From JAHJQZ01 sp963676075 (GTDB lineage: Bacteria; Pseudomonadota; Alphaproteobacteria; Rhizobiales; Devosiaceae), in NCBI GenBank assembly GCA_963676075.2, contig CAXXNZ010000024.1, positions 1 to 64,000 on the forward strand: 64,000 nucleotides of DNA, in the 5' to 3' direction. Numbering within the stretch: the stretch's first letter is position 1; every line of letters starts with the position of its first letter. A program made the position numbers and the translations under genes. The notes under the pieces were generated by a model. That model was not told where the DNA came from. It searched no databases and saw only the letters and a program-made list of their open reading frames with translations. Of the stretch, positions 45,715-54,436 are shown in pieces.

Positions 45715-46607
45715 CCCGGCGCGTCATCATCGACACCGACCCAGGGATCGACGACGGAATCGCCATCCTGTTCGCGCTGGCGCACCCCGACCTTGATGTT
45801 GCCGCCATCACCACGGTGGCCGGCAATATCGGCATCGAAACGACGACGCGCAATGCCTTGCGCATCCTGGCGCTGGCCGACAAAAGCGTTCCGGTCCATG
45901 CCGGTGCCGCAACGCCGCTGATCCGTCGGCCAGCTGATGAAGTTCGCATCCATGGCACGGACGGATTGGGCGGCGTCAGTTTTCCGGAGCCGCAGGAAGC
46001 GGCTTCCGAGGAACCGGCCCATGAGGCGCTGATCCGTATGCTGACCGATGCCCCTGCCGGCACGATCGACATTCTGGCGCTGGCTCCGATGACCAATATT
46101 GCCCGCCTCGTCAGGGAAGCACCTGACGTGGCGCATCGCATCGGTCGCCTGATCGCCATGGGCGGCGCCGTGCGCGAGCCGGGCAACGTCGGGCCGCGCT
46201 CGGAATTCAACATCGCACATGATCCTGAGGCAGCCGAAATCGTCTTCTCCGCCGGCCTGCCCCTGACGCTGATCCCGCTCGACGTGACCCGCAAGGTGCG
46301 CGCCGACGCCAGCTATCTTTCGCGTCTCACGGCGCTCGGCACGCCTCAGGCCTATGCCTGCCGCGACCTGATCGCCGCCTATTTCGATGCCACGAAGGGC
46401 AGCGCCAGCCGCCCGCTGCACGACCCATGTGTACCACTGCTGGCCTTGCGTCCCGACCTGTTCACCACTGAAACGCTATCCGTCTCAGTCAATCTCGATA
46501 AAGGTGACCTGGCAGGAACAATCGAAGACGGCACGCATGCGACCGATATCGCCATGGGCGTCGACGCCCCGGCAGTGCTGGACCTGTTGGCAGAAACGCT
46601 CGGCTAG
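45711..46607 (+). CDS. Inosine-uridine-type nucleoside hydrolase
   Basis: A 298-residue IUNH-family enzyme that splits nucleosides into base and ribose. The calcium site is IIDTDPGIDDGIAI (Asp cluster) near the N-terminus, with further ligands at ILALAPMTNIARL and the C-terminal HDPCVPLLAL. The substrate motif RSEFNIAHDPEAA is present. It overlaps the peptidase gene by ATGA, and a dispersed repeat follows its stop directly. Confidence 0.92.
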   Translation: MTRRVIIDTDPGIDDGIAILFALAHPDLDVAAITTVAGNIGIETTTRNALRILALADKSVPVHAGAATPLIRRPADEVRIHGTDGLGGVSFPEPQEAASEEPAHEALIRMLTDAPAGTIDILALAPMTNIARLVREAPDVAHRIGRLIAMGGAVREPGNVGPRSEFNIAHDPEAAEIVFSAGLPLTLIPLDVTRKVRADASYLSRLTALGTPQAYACRDLIAAYFDATKGSASRPLHDPCVPLLALRPDLFTTETLSVSVNLDKGDLAGTIEDGTHATDIAMGVDAPAVLDLLAETLG

Positions 46608-46706
46608 ATCTTTTCACTGTTTCACGGAAACACTGAAACGACCTAATCTATTGTTTTATCGCATTTTCAAACCGCAAAACCGGTCCCCACTTTTGCTGAA
46701 AATGCT
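46608..46706. repeat. Dispersed intergenic repeat, copy 1
   Basis: Runs from the TTTTCACTGTTTCACGG region through TCTATTGTTTTATCGCATTT to CTGAAAATGCT and shares its layout with 60083-60192. Both resemble an element frequent between rhizobial genes. It fills the gap between two convergent genes and includes an inverted pair GTTTC/GAAAC. Confidence 0.7.
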
Positions 46707-47864
46707 CTAATTACCGAGCTCTCCACGCACCACTTCGCACCAGTAGCGTACGCCATACGGAATGGCGTCGTCGTTGAAGTCATAGCCGGTGTTGTGATGA
46801 AGGGCGTTTTCCGTCGCCGGACCATTGCCGAGCCAGACGTAGCACCCCGGCGCTTCGGCAGCTAAATCGGCAAAATCGTCACCGGCTGTCGAGGGTGGGA
46901 ATGCGGTCAACACCTTGTCTTCTCCAACGGCGCGTTGCGCTGCTGCCTGCGCAACAGCGGTCGGTGCGGCAGCGTTGACCACCGGCGGAATACGGCGGGT
47001 AAAGCTATAATCGGCGCTGATGCCGAACGCTTCGGCGGCGCCACGGGCCAGCCGGCCAATGGCACGTTCCAGCAGGTCGCGAACTTCCGGGGTATAGGCG
47101 CGCGCGGTGCCACCGATCTCGACAAAATCGGGAATGACGTTCAGCGCCGCGAAGTCCCCTGCCCTGATGGCGCAGGCCGACACCACCGCCGGCTGCAGCG
47201 GATCGACCTCGCGGGCGACGATAGTGTGGAGCATCGACAGGAACTGGCCCGATGCGGCGACGGCGTCGCGGCCGAGATGCGGCTTGGCGCCATGGGTGCC
47301 GATGCCGCGAAAGGTGACCATCCAACTGTCTGACGAGGCGAGCTGCGGTCCCTCGACGGCGGCAATCTGGTCGACCGCAAGACCGGGCATGTTGTGCAAA
47401 CCGTAAACGGCATCGACCGGAAAACGTTTGAACAATCCGTCCCTGACCATGGCCGCTGCACCACCGCGTCCTTCTTCCGCTGGCTGGAAGATAAAATGCA
47501 CCGTGCCGGAGAAATCGCGCGTCTCGGCAAGTTGCGCCGCCGCACCGAGCAGCATGGTCGTGTGGCCGTCATGACCGCAAGCATGCATCTTGCCATCGCT
47601 CAGCGAACGCCAAGGCGGCGTGCCGGTTTCGGGCATGGCAAGCGCATCCATGTCGGCGCGGAGCGCAATAGCCCGGTTGCCGTCACCCACCCGCAGCGTG
47701 CCGACCACGCCCGTCCCGCCAAACCCGCGCGTCACCTCGAGTCCGAGCCTTTCAAGCCGCTCGGCGACGATGGCGCTGGTGCGCACCTCCTCGAAGCCCA
47801 GTTCGGGATGGGCGTGAAGGTCGCGTCTCAGGGCAACCAGATCGGTCAAAAATTGTTCGTTCAT
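46707..47864 (-). CDS. M20-family amidohydrolase (hippurate/aminoacylase type)
   Basis: A 385-residue metalloenzyme of the M20D group. The start MNEQFLTDLVAL at 47864 fits GGGGACGGAG upstream. Motifs are LRRDLHAHPELGFEE, ALRADMDALAM (Asp), KMHACGHDGHTTMLLG (His/Asp cluster), FIFQPAEEGRGGA (catalytic Glu pair) and the C-terminal HHNTGYDFND. Relatives remove acyl groups from amino acids or indole conjugates. Divergent from the phosphoribosyltransferase gene. Confidence 0.87.
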   Translation of the reverse strand: MNEQFLTDLVALRRDLHAHPELGFEEVRTSAIVAERLERLGLEVTRGFGGTGVVGTLRVGDGNRAIALRADMDALAMPETGTPPWRSLSDGKMHACGHDGHTTMLLGAAAQLAETRDFSGTVHFIFQPAEEGRGGAAAMVRDGLFKRFPVDAVYGLHNMPGLAVDQIAAVEGPQLASSDSWMVTFRGIGTHGAKPHLGRDAVAASGQFLSMLHTIVAREVDPLQPAVVSACAIRAGDFAALNVIPDFVEIGGTARAYTPEVRDLLERAIGRLARGAAEAFGISADYSFTRRIPPVVNAAAPTAVAQAAAQRAVGEDKVLTAFPPSTAGDDFADLAAEAPGCYVWLGNGPATENALHHNTGYDFNDDAIPYGVRYWCEVVRGELGN

Positions 47865-47932
47865 CTCCGTCCCCGGATTGCCTGACGCACAATTCACCCT
47901 ATGGTGCGCGTCTCGCTCTGGAAGGCCCGCTC

Positions 47933-48613
47933 ATGCATATCGATCCGCACGATTTCTGGCAGGTTCTGTTTGCGCCCGGTGACGTGGAAGAAGGCGTGCT
48001 TGCCGGCGGAAACGGCTATGCCGCGGCCCTCCCTGACGGGCGCAGAATCATATTGCCGCTCCGCATCCTGCCGGGCAACAGCGAAAGGGCCGTTGCCTCG
48101 CTAATCGTCAATCAGGCAAGCTTCGCAGTGCTCGATGCGCTGGCCGACGCCCTAGCCGAAACGCTTGGTCCGGAACGCCCGGATGTCGTTGTCTCGGTGC
48201 CGACGCTCGGTCTGCCGCTGGCCGAAGGCGTGGCCCGGCGGCTTGGCCATGCCCGCAAGGTCGCGCTCTCGACCAGCCGTAAGTTCTGGTACGACGAGGC
48301 GCTGTCTGAACCGCTCAAATCCATCACCACGCCCGATCAGGCAAAGCGCATCTATCTCGATCCGCGCATGCTGCCGCTGCTGGCCGGCAAGCGGATTGTG
48401 GTTATCGACGATGTCATCAGCTCGGGCTCGTCCATGCGCTCGGTCCTGCGTCTTCTTGAAACAGCGGGTGCCGAACCGGTCGCCATCGGCGTCGCCATGC
48501 TTCAGGGCGAGGTCTGGCAAAACAACCTGGCCGAGGATGTGCACTGCCCGATTCATGGCGTGCTGAGAACGCCGATTCTTGCCCGATCGGGAACCACGTG
48601 GCGCGCAACCTGA
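47933..48613 (+). CDS. Phosphoribosyltransferase-family protein
   Basis: A 226-residue type I phosphoribosyltransferase. The PRPP loop is IVVIDDVISSGSSMRS at about residues 150-165, preceded by the PPi-loop-like VVVSVPTLGLPLAEG. The hood region KFWYDEALSEPLKSIT resembles purine-type enzymes such as adenine or xanthine phosphoribosyltransferase. It would convert a salvaged base to its nucleotide, complementing the nucleoside hydrolase and deaminase upstream. Base preference is not decided by sequence. Its 5' region is shared with the divergent M20 gene (68 bases). Confidence 0.85.
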   Translation: MHIDPHDFWQVLFAPGDVEEGVLAGGNGYAAALPDGRRIILPLRILPGNSERAVASLIVNQASFAVLDALADALAETLGPERPDVVVSVPTLGLPLAEGVARRLGHARKVALSTSRKFWYDEALSEPLKSITTPDQAKRIYLDPRMLPLLAGKRIVVIDDVISSGSSMRSVLRLLETAGAEPVAIGVAMLQGEVWQNNLAEDVHCPIHGVLRTPILARSGTTWRAT

Positions 48614-48673
48614 CCGGTTTTGAGGTCACTCAAGCGAGACATGATACGGGATACATACCTGCATTTATGATTT

Positions 48674-48712
48674 GGAAAAAAGATGGGCGCACTCGGTCAG
48701 AGCACGCCCAGT
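48674..48712 (-). terminator. Rho-independent terminator after the arabinofuranosidase gene
   Basis: On the minus strand TGGGCGTGCT pairs imperfectly with AGTGCGCCCA across a short loop and is followed by TCTTTTTT. It lies about 25 bases beyond the stop of the GH51 gene. Confidence 0.75.
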
Positions 48713-48736
48713 GCAGGTGGGAGGTATCTGGTGGGA

Positions 48737-50248
48737 TCAGGCCTTCAGCCGGATCACCTGATACGAGTAGGCCGGCAGCTCGAGGCTGACGGTTCCGCCC
48801 TCGACCGAGGCGCCCTGGCCGTCGCACGGGGCAACTTCTTCAGGCTTTTCCGGTGAGTTGACCGCTTCGAGATCGGGATGGGTCATCACCTTGTGTTCGA
48901 TGATGCGCGCCGCGTCAAAGCCCTGCAGCGCGACGTCGAGCACGATGGCCTCGCTCGGATGGCGGTTGACGATGAACAGCGTCAACGTGCCGTCTTCCGC
49001 ATTGTGCACCGCCGAGGCGTCGACATAGGGCACATTGTCGCCATGCTCGCAATCATAGCCCGGGCTGTTAACGTTGAGACGCAGAGCCGTGCCCCGGCCA
49101 TAAATCGAGGCGTAGTAATAGGGGTAGTAGATGGTCTGCTTCCACGCCGGACCGCCCTTGACGGTCATGATCGGCGCGATGACGTTCACCAGCTGGGCGA
49201 TGGCGGCGATCTTGACCACATCCGAACGCCGGATGAAGGTGTTGAGCGCCAGCCCGACCATCAGCACGTCTTCGAAGTTGTAGATGTCCTCAAGCAGACC
49301 CGGCGCATGCGGCCAGCCGTCATTGCCCTCGAGGATCTTCCTGTCCTGCTCGTTCGAGTGGTACCACACGTTCCATTCGTCGAACGAGATGTAGACGTTC
49401 TTGTTGGAGCGCTTCTTGGCCTTCACATAATCGATCGTGCTGGCGACCGTGCCGATATAGCGATCCAGTTTCTCGTTCAATGCCAGGAAGTTGGCCGTGT
49501 TCTTCTCCGGATTGCGGAAGTACATGTGCAGTGAGATGTAATCGACGTTCTCGTAGGACTGGTCCAGCACCGTCGCTTCCCAGTCCGGATAGCTCGGCAT
49601 GTCGGCATGCGAAGACCCGCACACCACAAGTTCGAGGTTCCTGTCGAAGGCCCTGACCGCCTTGGCGGTCTCGTTGGCCAGATGGCCATATTCGGCGGCG
49701 GACTTGTGACCGACCTGCCAGGGACCGTCCATCTCGTTGCCCAGCGCCCAGAGCTTGACGTTCCACGGGTCCTTGCGGCCGTTCTTCTTCCTGAGATCCG
49801 ACCAGTACGACCCGCCGGGATGATTGACGTATTCGATGAAGCTGCGCGCCTCGTCGAGCCCGCGTGAGCCAAGGTTCAACGCCAGCATCATCTCGGTGCC
49901 GACGCTGTCGGCCCAGTCGGCGAACTCGTGGATGCCGACCTCGTTGGATTCCGAGGTGTGCCAGGCCAGATCGAGCCGGGTCGGACGCTGGTCCTTGGGA
50001 CCAACCCCGTCTTCCCAGTTGTAGGCGGAAACGAAATTGCCGCCCGGATAACGCACGATCGGCACATTGAGCGCCTTGACCATGTCGATCACGTCGCCGC
50101 GCATGCCATTGGCATCGGCGGTTGGATGGCCGGGCTCGTAGATGCCGGTATAGATCGCCCGCCCCAGGTGCTCGAGAAAAGCACCGTAGAGCCTCTTGTC
50201 GATCTCGGCGATGGTGAAATCCTTATGCGCCGTGATGGTCGCGCGCAT
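48737..50248 (-). CDS. abfA: Alpha-L-arabinofuranosidase, GH51
   Basis: A 503-residue retaining glycosidase that removes arabinofuranosyl side chains from oligosaccharides. No signal peptide, so intracellular. Family features are DKRLYGAFLEHLGRAIYTGI, RYPGGNFVSAYNWEDGVGP, the acid/base Glu172 in WALGNEMDGPW and the nucleophile Glu291 in ISFDEWNVWY. A C-terminal beta-sandwich begins near 390 (TLTLFIVNRHPSEA). GGGAGGG lies 4-10 bases before the ATG. It follows, on the same strand, a regulator gene 97 bases upstream that probably controls it. Confidence 0.94.
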   Translation of the reverse strand: MRATITAHKDFTIAEIDKRLYGAFLEHLGRAIYTGIYEPGHPTADANGMRGDVIDMVKALNVPIVRYPGGNFVSAYNWEDGVGPKDQRPTRLDLAWHTSESNEVGIHEFADWADSVGTEMMLALNLGSRGLDEARSFIEYVNHPGGSYWSDLRKKNGRKDPWNVKLWALGNEMDGPWQVGHKSAAEYGHLANETAKAVRAFDRNLELVVCGSSHADMPSYPDWEATVLDQSYENVDYISLHMYFRNPEKNTANFLALNEKLDRYIGTVASTIDYVKAKKRSNKNVYISFDEWNVWYHSNEQDRKILEGNDGWPHAPGLLEDIYNFEDVLMVGLALNTFIRRSDVVKIAAIAQLVNVIAPIMTVKGGPAWKQTIYYPYYYASIYGRGTALRLNVNSPGYDCEHGDNVPYVDASAVHNAEDGTLTLFIVNRHPSEAIVLDVALQGFDAARIIEHKVMTHPDLEAVNSPEKPEEVAPCDGQGASVEGGTVSLELPAYSYQVIRLKA

Positions 50249-50345
50249 GGCTCCCTCCCCTAAAAAGCAATATTATTGGTCTGTACCTGTTCCTCGGATA
50301 CATATGAGCGCGACAAACCCCACCCGTCAAGACGCAATCAAACCC

Positions 50346-51299
50346 TCATCGCTGCTGGTACAACCGCAAAACAATGTCCTGGTCGTAGTTCCCAAATCCT
50401 CGGCCGAAGATGTTGATGCCGCCCGGGTGCTTGGCGTCTTCATGCACGCCGATTCTCAGACGGATGGATTGGTGGTCGTTCAGGTTGAGGTCGGCGAGGG
50501 TGACATCGGAGATGCGAACGCCGTCGACATAGGAGCCGTTCTGGCCGATGCGCCAGGTTTTCAGCTTGCCGTATTGCGAGCCTTTCAGCTTCCACCAGTC
50601 GGGCGTGTAAACCCCGCGCTTGTCGCCGAAATCGCCTGGCGAGGTCCAGGTGCCGACATCGACGCCATTGACGCCGAGCGCAATGTCCGAAGGCCAGTCG
50701 GCGCTGGTGCCCGGCACTTCCGAACTCAATTCGAGACTAAACTCGATGGCGCTCAGCGTGTCGACCGAATGCCGGGCCGTGTTGGGGAACTGGTACTCGA
50801 CAAAGCCGCGCGTGAACCACAACAGCCCGGCCTTCATGCGATCCGGATCGAGGAAGGCGTCGGGAACATCGAGCAGCCCGACAATGCCGTCCGGCGTGCA
50901 AAGCCCGCACGGTGCCGCCACTTCGAAACTCGAAAACAGTCCGATCGGCATCGCCACCTCGATGCCGTCGTTGCGCGTACCCTCGAGATCGTCGCGGAAA
51001 GCGACGAGGATTTCGTCATAGGTTGAATGGCAGATCTTCTGATTGCCCTTGCGCGCCTTCTGCAGCTCGGTGCGGATGAGACCAGCCTTTTCGAGCAGCG
51101 CGGCATTGGACGACGCGGTCGATTGCGGCAAGTCGAGCCGCGCCGCTATGTCGTTGATATTGAGTGGTCCTTCGGCATGAAGCAGCTGCAGCATGGCAAT
51201 ACGAACCGGCGACGCGAGCCCCTTGAGGACATCATTGTCTTCTTCCGGGTCAACCAAAAGAAAATTGCGTGCCAAACCGCCACACCAACCCCGATACAC
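50346..51299 (-). CDS. ArsR-type HTH regulator with large C-terminal domain
   Basis: A 317-residue protein. The winged helix occupies about residues 22-100: LKGLASPVRIAMLQLLH, NINDIAARLDLPQSTASSNA and LEKAGLIRTELQKAR, an ArsR-like arrangement. The remaining 210 residues form a beta-rich domain with AAPCGLCTPDGIVG (C-x2-C) and FTRGFVEYQFPN, unusual for ArsR repressors, which are typically about 100 residues. Gene order with abfA suggests control by a sugar. The GTG at 51299 has a weak ribosome site; an in-frame TTG at about codon 9 is an alternative start. Confidence 0.8.
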   Translation of the reverse strand: MYRGWCGGLARNFLLVDPEEDNDVLKGLASPVRIAMLQLLHAEGPLNINDIAARLDLPQSTASSNAALLEKAGLIRTELQKARKGNQKICHSTYDEILVAFRDDLEGTRNDGIEVAMPIGLFSSFEVAAPCGLCTPDGIVGLLDVPDAFLDPDRMKAGLLWFTRGFVEYQFPNTARHSVDTLSAIEFSLELSSEVPGTSADWPSDIALGVNGVDVGTWTSPGDFGDKRGVYTPDWWKLKGSQYGKLKTWRIGQNGSYVDGVRISDVTLADLNLNDHQSIRLRIGVHEDAKHPGGINIFGRGFGNYDQDIVLRLYQQR

Positions 51300-51651
51300 T
51301 TCAAGACAATGTGTGTATCAGGCATTTTGGTATAATCAAGAAAAACTGAAAATCCGCGCATGAAAGTGCCGTAACCGGCGAGGATACGGAGCGATCGGTC
51401 AGGTGACCACCTGGCCCCCTGCTGGACCGCTCACGGCGAAAAGTGTCGATCCGATCTCATTGACACATTTGCACCGGCCGACCGGGCGTCCCGGTCATCG
51501 CCCCGGGACGCATTTCCCGCTTTTCATGAATACGCGCCGTGTGAACCTTGTCGCCACTGATCCATCAAACGGCAAGCTTCTGCTGCCGCAGACTGCGACA
51601 ACATATCGCCTTTCTGCGCGGGTCGACGGCCACTGACAGCAGGCGGAACGC
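51300..51651. other. Intergenic stretch upstream of the regulator gene
   Basis: About 350 bp. It should contain the promoter of the regulator-abfA pair; TGTGTATCAGG and GGTATAATCA near 51307-51336 are AT-rich candidates. The part from 51340 to 51651 has no open frame with gene-like features and no clear terminator. Confidence 0.5.
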
Positions 51652-52044
51652 TCAGCCGAGGGTCAGGAAGGTGGCGAGAAGATCGGTACGGGTCAACACG
51701 CCAACCAACTCGCCATTGCGCACCACCGGATAGGCGCGGAAAGGCTTGTTAATGAAGGCTTCGGCGGCGGTGACGAAATCGGTCTCGGCATCGAGCGTTT
51801 CAACGTCGGTGGTCATGTAGTCCTTGGCCGAACCGCGCCATTGCCGATAATAGCCGGCGTTCAGGGCCGAGCGGAAACAGTCCTTTTGCGTCAGCACGCC
51901 GACGATGGAGCCGGTGTCGTCAAGAACGGGCGCGATCTGGCTCCTCGCCTTGACCAAAGCCGCGACGGCGTCGCGGATCGGCATGTCGGGGCCGAGACGC
52001 ACGATGTCCTTCTGCATGACCGAGTCGATGCGTTCTTCAGTCAT
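51652..52044 (-). CDS. Two-CBS-domain protein at the end of the nqr operon
   Basis: A 130-residue protein consisting of two CBS repeats: VMQKDIVRLGPDMPIRDAV with VLDDTGSIVGVLTQKD, and YMTTDVETLDAETDFV with VVRNGELVGVLTRTDL. Such pairs bind adenosyl ligands (AMP, ATP, SAM) and sense energy state. It overlaps nqrM by 8 bases and so is transcribed with the NQR genes; it may tune the pump or its maturation. That link is inference from position. Confidence 0.82.
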   Translation of the reverse strand: MTEERIDSVMQKDIVRLGPDMPIRDAVAALVKARSQIAPVLDDTGSIVGVLTQKDCFRSALNAGYYRQWRGSAKDYMTTDVETLDAETDFVTAAEAFINKPFRAYPVVRNGELVGVLTRTDLLATFLTLG

Positions 52045-52207
52045 GAGTGTGGGCCTCCTGACGCCGTGGACAGATCTCGCACTGGCCGCCGCCGACGCAG
52101 TCGAGGCCGCCGCATGAGGTCTGCGGCGGCTTGCCGGTCAGCATGAGACCTGCAGCCAGCCCGGTTGCGGCAAGAGCGACGATCGCGATGGCCAAAAGTG
52201 CTTCCAT
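52037..52207 (-). CDS. nqrM: NqrM-like maturation protein
   Basis: A 56-residue protein, too short for many gene callers. It has one N-terminal membrane span (MEALLAIAIVALAATGLAAG) and a cysteine-rich tail: TSCGGLDCVGGGQCEIC, the pattern of NqrM (DUF539). In Vibrio NqrM is needed to assemble the iron centre of NqrD/NqrE. It lies between apbE and the CBS gene; the stop overlaps the CBS start by 8 bases. Position in the nqr operon strongly supports the call. Confidence 0.85.
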   Translation of the reverse strand: MEALLAIAIVALAATGLAAGLMLTGKPPQTSCGGLDCVGGGQCEICPRRQEAHTHD

Positions 52208-52216
52208 GAGTTGATC

Positions 52217-53206
52217 CTACGCCAGAAATGTATCGAAAGCACCGGTGGACATGCGCTTGAGGCCCTGAGCGTTTTTGAGGACGAACAGGGCGCTGACGCC
52301 GTGCCGGCGCGCCAGGTCAACGCCTTTTGCCGAACCGGCCGCGAACAGCGCCGTGGCCCAGCCGTCGGCCGACATCGTCTCGGCGGCGATGACCGAGACC
52401 GACAGAAGACTGGAGTTGGCCGGCTCGAGCGTTGCCGGGTCGATGATGTGGCTATAGCGCCTGTTGCCGACATCGTAGCCATTGGCACGGCTGCCGGAGG
52501 TGGCGACGGCCATGTTGCCGAGATTGAGCACCTCGACGGCGCCGTTGACGCCGGGGCGCGGATCCTCGATGGCAACATGCCAGGACCTGCCGGATGGATG
52601 CATGCCTGAGGCGCGCAACTCGCCGCCGAGATCGATGAGGAAATCCTCGTGTCCGGCGGAGCGGACGATGTCGGCCATGCGATCCAGGGCATAGCCCTTA
52701 GCAATACCGCAGAGATCGAGCGTCAGCCTATCATTGGCCTTGCTAAGGGCATCGGGTTCCAGCCCGATATGGCGCCAGTCGGTCGCGTCGCCGCCATCGA
52801 TCGGCCCGAATCCCCAGCGCGAGACCAACGGTCCGACGGTCGGATCGAACGCGCCGCGGCTCAAACCGGCGAGGGCAAGGGCGGCTTCGGTGACGCGGAC
52901 CAGTTCTGCCGGCATCTTCAGAGTACCGGACGGCGCCCGGTTGAACGTGCTGACATCGGAATCGGTGCGCCAGGGCGACATCTGAAGATCGACGCGCGCC
53001 AGCATGTCCTCGATCGGCCGGCGCAGAGTTTCGAGATCGACGCTGTCCGGCGTGGCAATGCTCCATTCGGTCGCGAACGCCCGGCCCTCAATGAACCTAA
53101 GCGACGGAGCACCGAATGCAATGCCGGGCAGGCCGAAGGCCAAGGCCGAGGCGCCTCCAAGGGCGAGAAATCTGCGTCGGTCGATCCTGGGGGTCGGAAT
53201 GCTCAT
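52217..53206 (-). CDS. apbE: FAD:protein FMN transferase
   Basis: A 329-residue exported flavin transferase. The N-terminus IDRRRFLALGGASALAFG is a twin-arginine signal. Family motifs are SRGAFDPTVGPLVSRWGFG, LDLCGIAKGYALDRM, LIDLGGELRASG and HIIDPATLEP. It attaches FMN covalently to threonine of NqrC (and normally NqrB) from FAD. It starts 3 bases after nqrF. In this operon only NqrC shows the target motif. Confidence 0.92.
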   Translation of the reverse strand: MSIPTPRIDRRRFLALGGASALAFGLPGIAFGAPSLRFIEGRAFATEWSIATPDSVDLETLRRPIEDMLARVDLQMSPWRTDSDVSTFNRAPSGTLKMPAELVRVTEAALALAGLSRGAFDPTVGPLVSRWGFGPIDGGDATDWRHIGLEPDALSKANDRLTLDLCGIAKGYALDRMADIVRSAGHEDFLIDLGGELRASGMHPSGRSWHVAIEDPRPGVNGAVEVLNLGNMAVATSGSRANGYDVGNRRYSHIIDPATLEPANSSLLSVSVIAAETMSADGWATALFAAGSAKGVDLARRHGVSALFVLKNAQGLKRMSTGAFDTFLA

Positions 53207-53209
53207 GGG

Positions 53210-54436
53210 TCAGATTCCAAAATCGTCGTTGAAGATAGACTGCCGCTCGACGCCGAGGCGGTCGAGCATAGCGAAGACGGCCGAGATCATCACCGGCGGA
53301 CCGCACAGATAATATTCGCAGTCCTCCGGCGCCGGATGGTTGCTCATGGCGTTGCGGACAACCTCGTGGATGAAGCCGGTCGCGCCAATCCAGCGGTCGC
53401 CGGGCGCGGGCTCCGACAGGGCCGGAATCCAGGTGAAATTGTCGTTTTCGGCAGCGATGGCGTCGAATTCCTCGCGGTAGAACAGGTCGGCGGCCGAGCG
53501 CGCACCGTAATAAAAGGTCATCTTGCGCTTGGTCTTGAGCCCGATCTGCTCATGCACCATGGCCCGCATCGGCGCCATGCCGACACCACCGCCGATGAAC
53601 ACCATCTCGCGGTCGGTCGGCTGGATCTGGAAATCGCCATAGGGGCCGGAGGCCTCGATGGTATCGCCGGGCTTCAGCGCGAACAGGTGCGAAGAGACGA
53701 CGCCAGGCGTGATGTCTTCCTCGTGGCCGGCAGGCGGCACGGCGAGGCGGATATTGAACACCAGCTTGCCATTGGCGACGTCCTCGGGACGACAGGCGAT
53801 CGAATAGGCGCGGGTCACGGGTTTTGGCGATTCGGCATGCATCTGGCGCCAGCCGGCGATATTCCAGATCTCCTCGAACTCGTGCGGCATGTTGAGCGCA
53901 CCGAGATCGAGCGTGTAGGCCGGGGCCGTCAACTGCATGAAATTGCCGGCGGTGAAGGAGATGTCGTGTCCTTTTGGCACATCGAGCACCAGTTCGCGGA
54001 TCAGCGGCGCCAGCATGCGATTGGAGGCGACGGTGCACTCGAAACCTTCGGCGACGAGAATTTCGGTCGGCACTTCGACCGAGACCGGCCCGCGCAGCTG
54101 GCATTGGCAGGCAAGGCGCTTGTTGGCCCGGCGCTCGGCGGCCGACAGCACGCCCTTCTCGTTGGCCAGCGGTTCGCCACCGCCCTCGCCGGTAACCGTC
54201 ACCCGACACAGCCCGCAGGTGCCGGAGCCACCGCAAGCGGCGGGAATGCCGACGCCGGCGTTGTGCAAGACGTTGAGCAGGCGGTCGCCGCGCGCCGCCG
54301 TAATGATCTTGCCTTCGTTGACGGTGACCGTCACCGCCTCCTGGGGAACAAGACCGCGTTTGGCGAACACCAGCCCGATCGCCATGATGACGATCAGCCC
54401 GATGATGACGGAACTGCCAATGCCGATTTCGATCAT
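53210..54436 (-). CDS. nqrF: Na+-translocating NADH:quinone reductase subunit F
   Basis: The electron-entry subunit, 408 residues. An N-terminal membrane anchor (residues 5-27) is followed by a [2Fe-2S] ferredoxin domain with Cys68, Cys74, Cys77 and Cys110 (AACGGSGTCGLCRV; RLACQCQL), an FAD domain (TRAYSIACRPED) and an NADH domain (FIGGGVGMAPMRAM; YYLCGPPVM). It oxidises NADH and passes electrons to the membrane subunits. It overlaps nqrE by ATGA. Confidence 0.95.
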   Translation of the reverse strand: MIEIGIGSSVIIGLIVIMAIGLVFAKRGLVPQEAVTVTVNEGKIITAARGDRLLNVLHNAGVGIPAACGGSGTCGLCRVTVTGEGGGEPLANEKGVLSAAERRANKRLACQCQLRGPVSVEVPTEILVAEGFECTVASNRMLAPLIRELVLDVPKGHDISFTAGNFMQLTAPAYTLDLGALNMPHEFEEIWNIAGWRQMHAESPKPVTRAYSIACRPEDVANGKLVFNIRLAVPPAGHEEDITPGVVSSHLFALKPGDTIEASGPYGDFQIQPTDREMVFIGGGVGMAPMRAMVHEQIGLKTKRKMTFYYGARSAADLFYREEFDAIAAENDNFTWIPALSEPAPGDRWIGATGFIHEVVRNAMSNHPAPEDCEYYLCGPPVMISAVFAMLDRLGVERQSIFNDDFGI

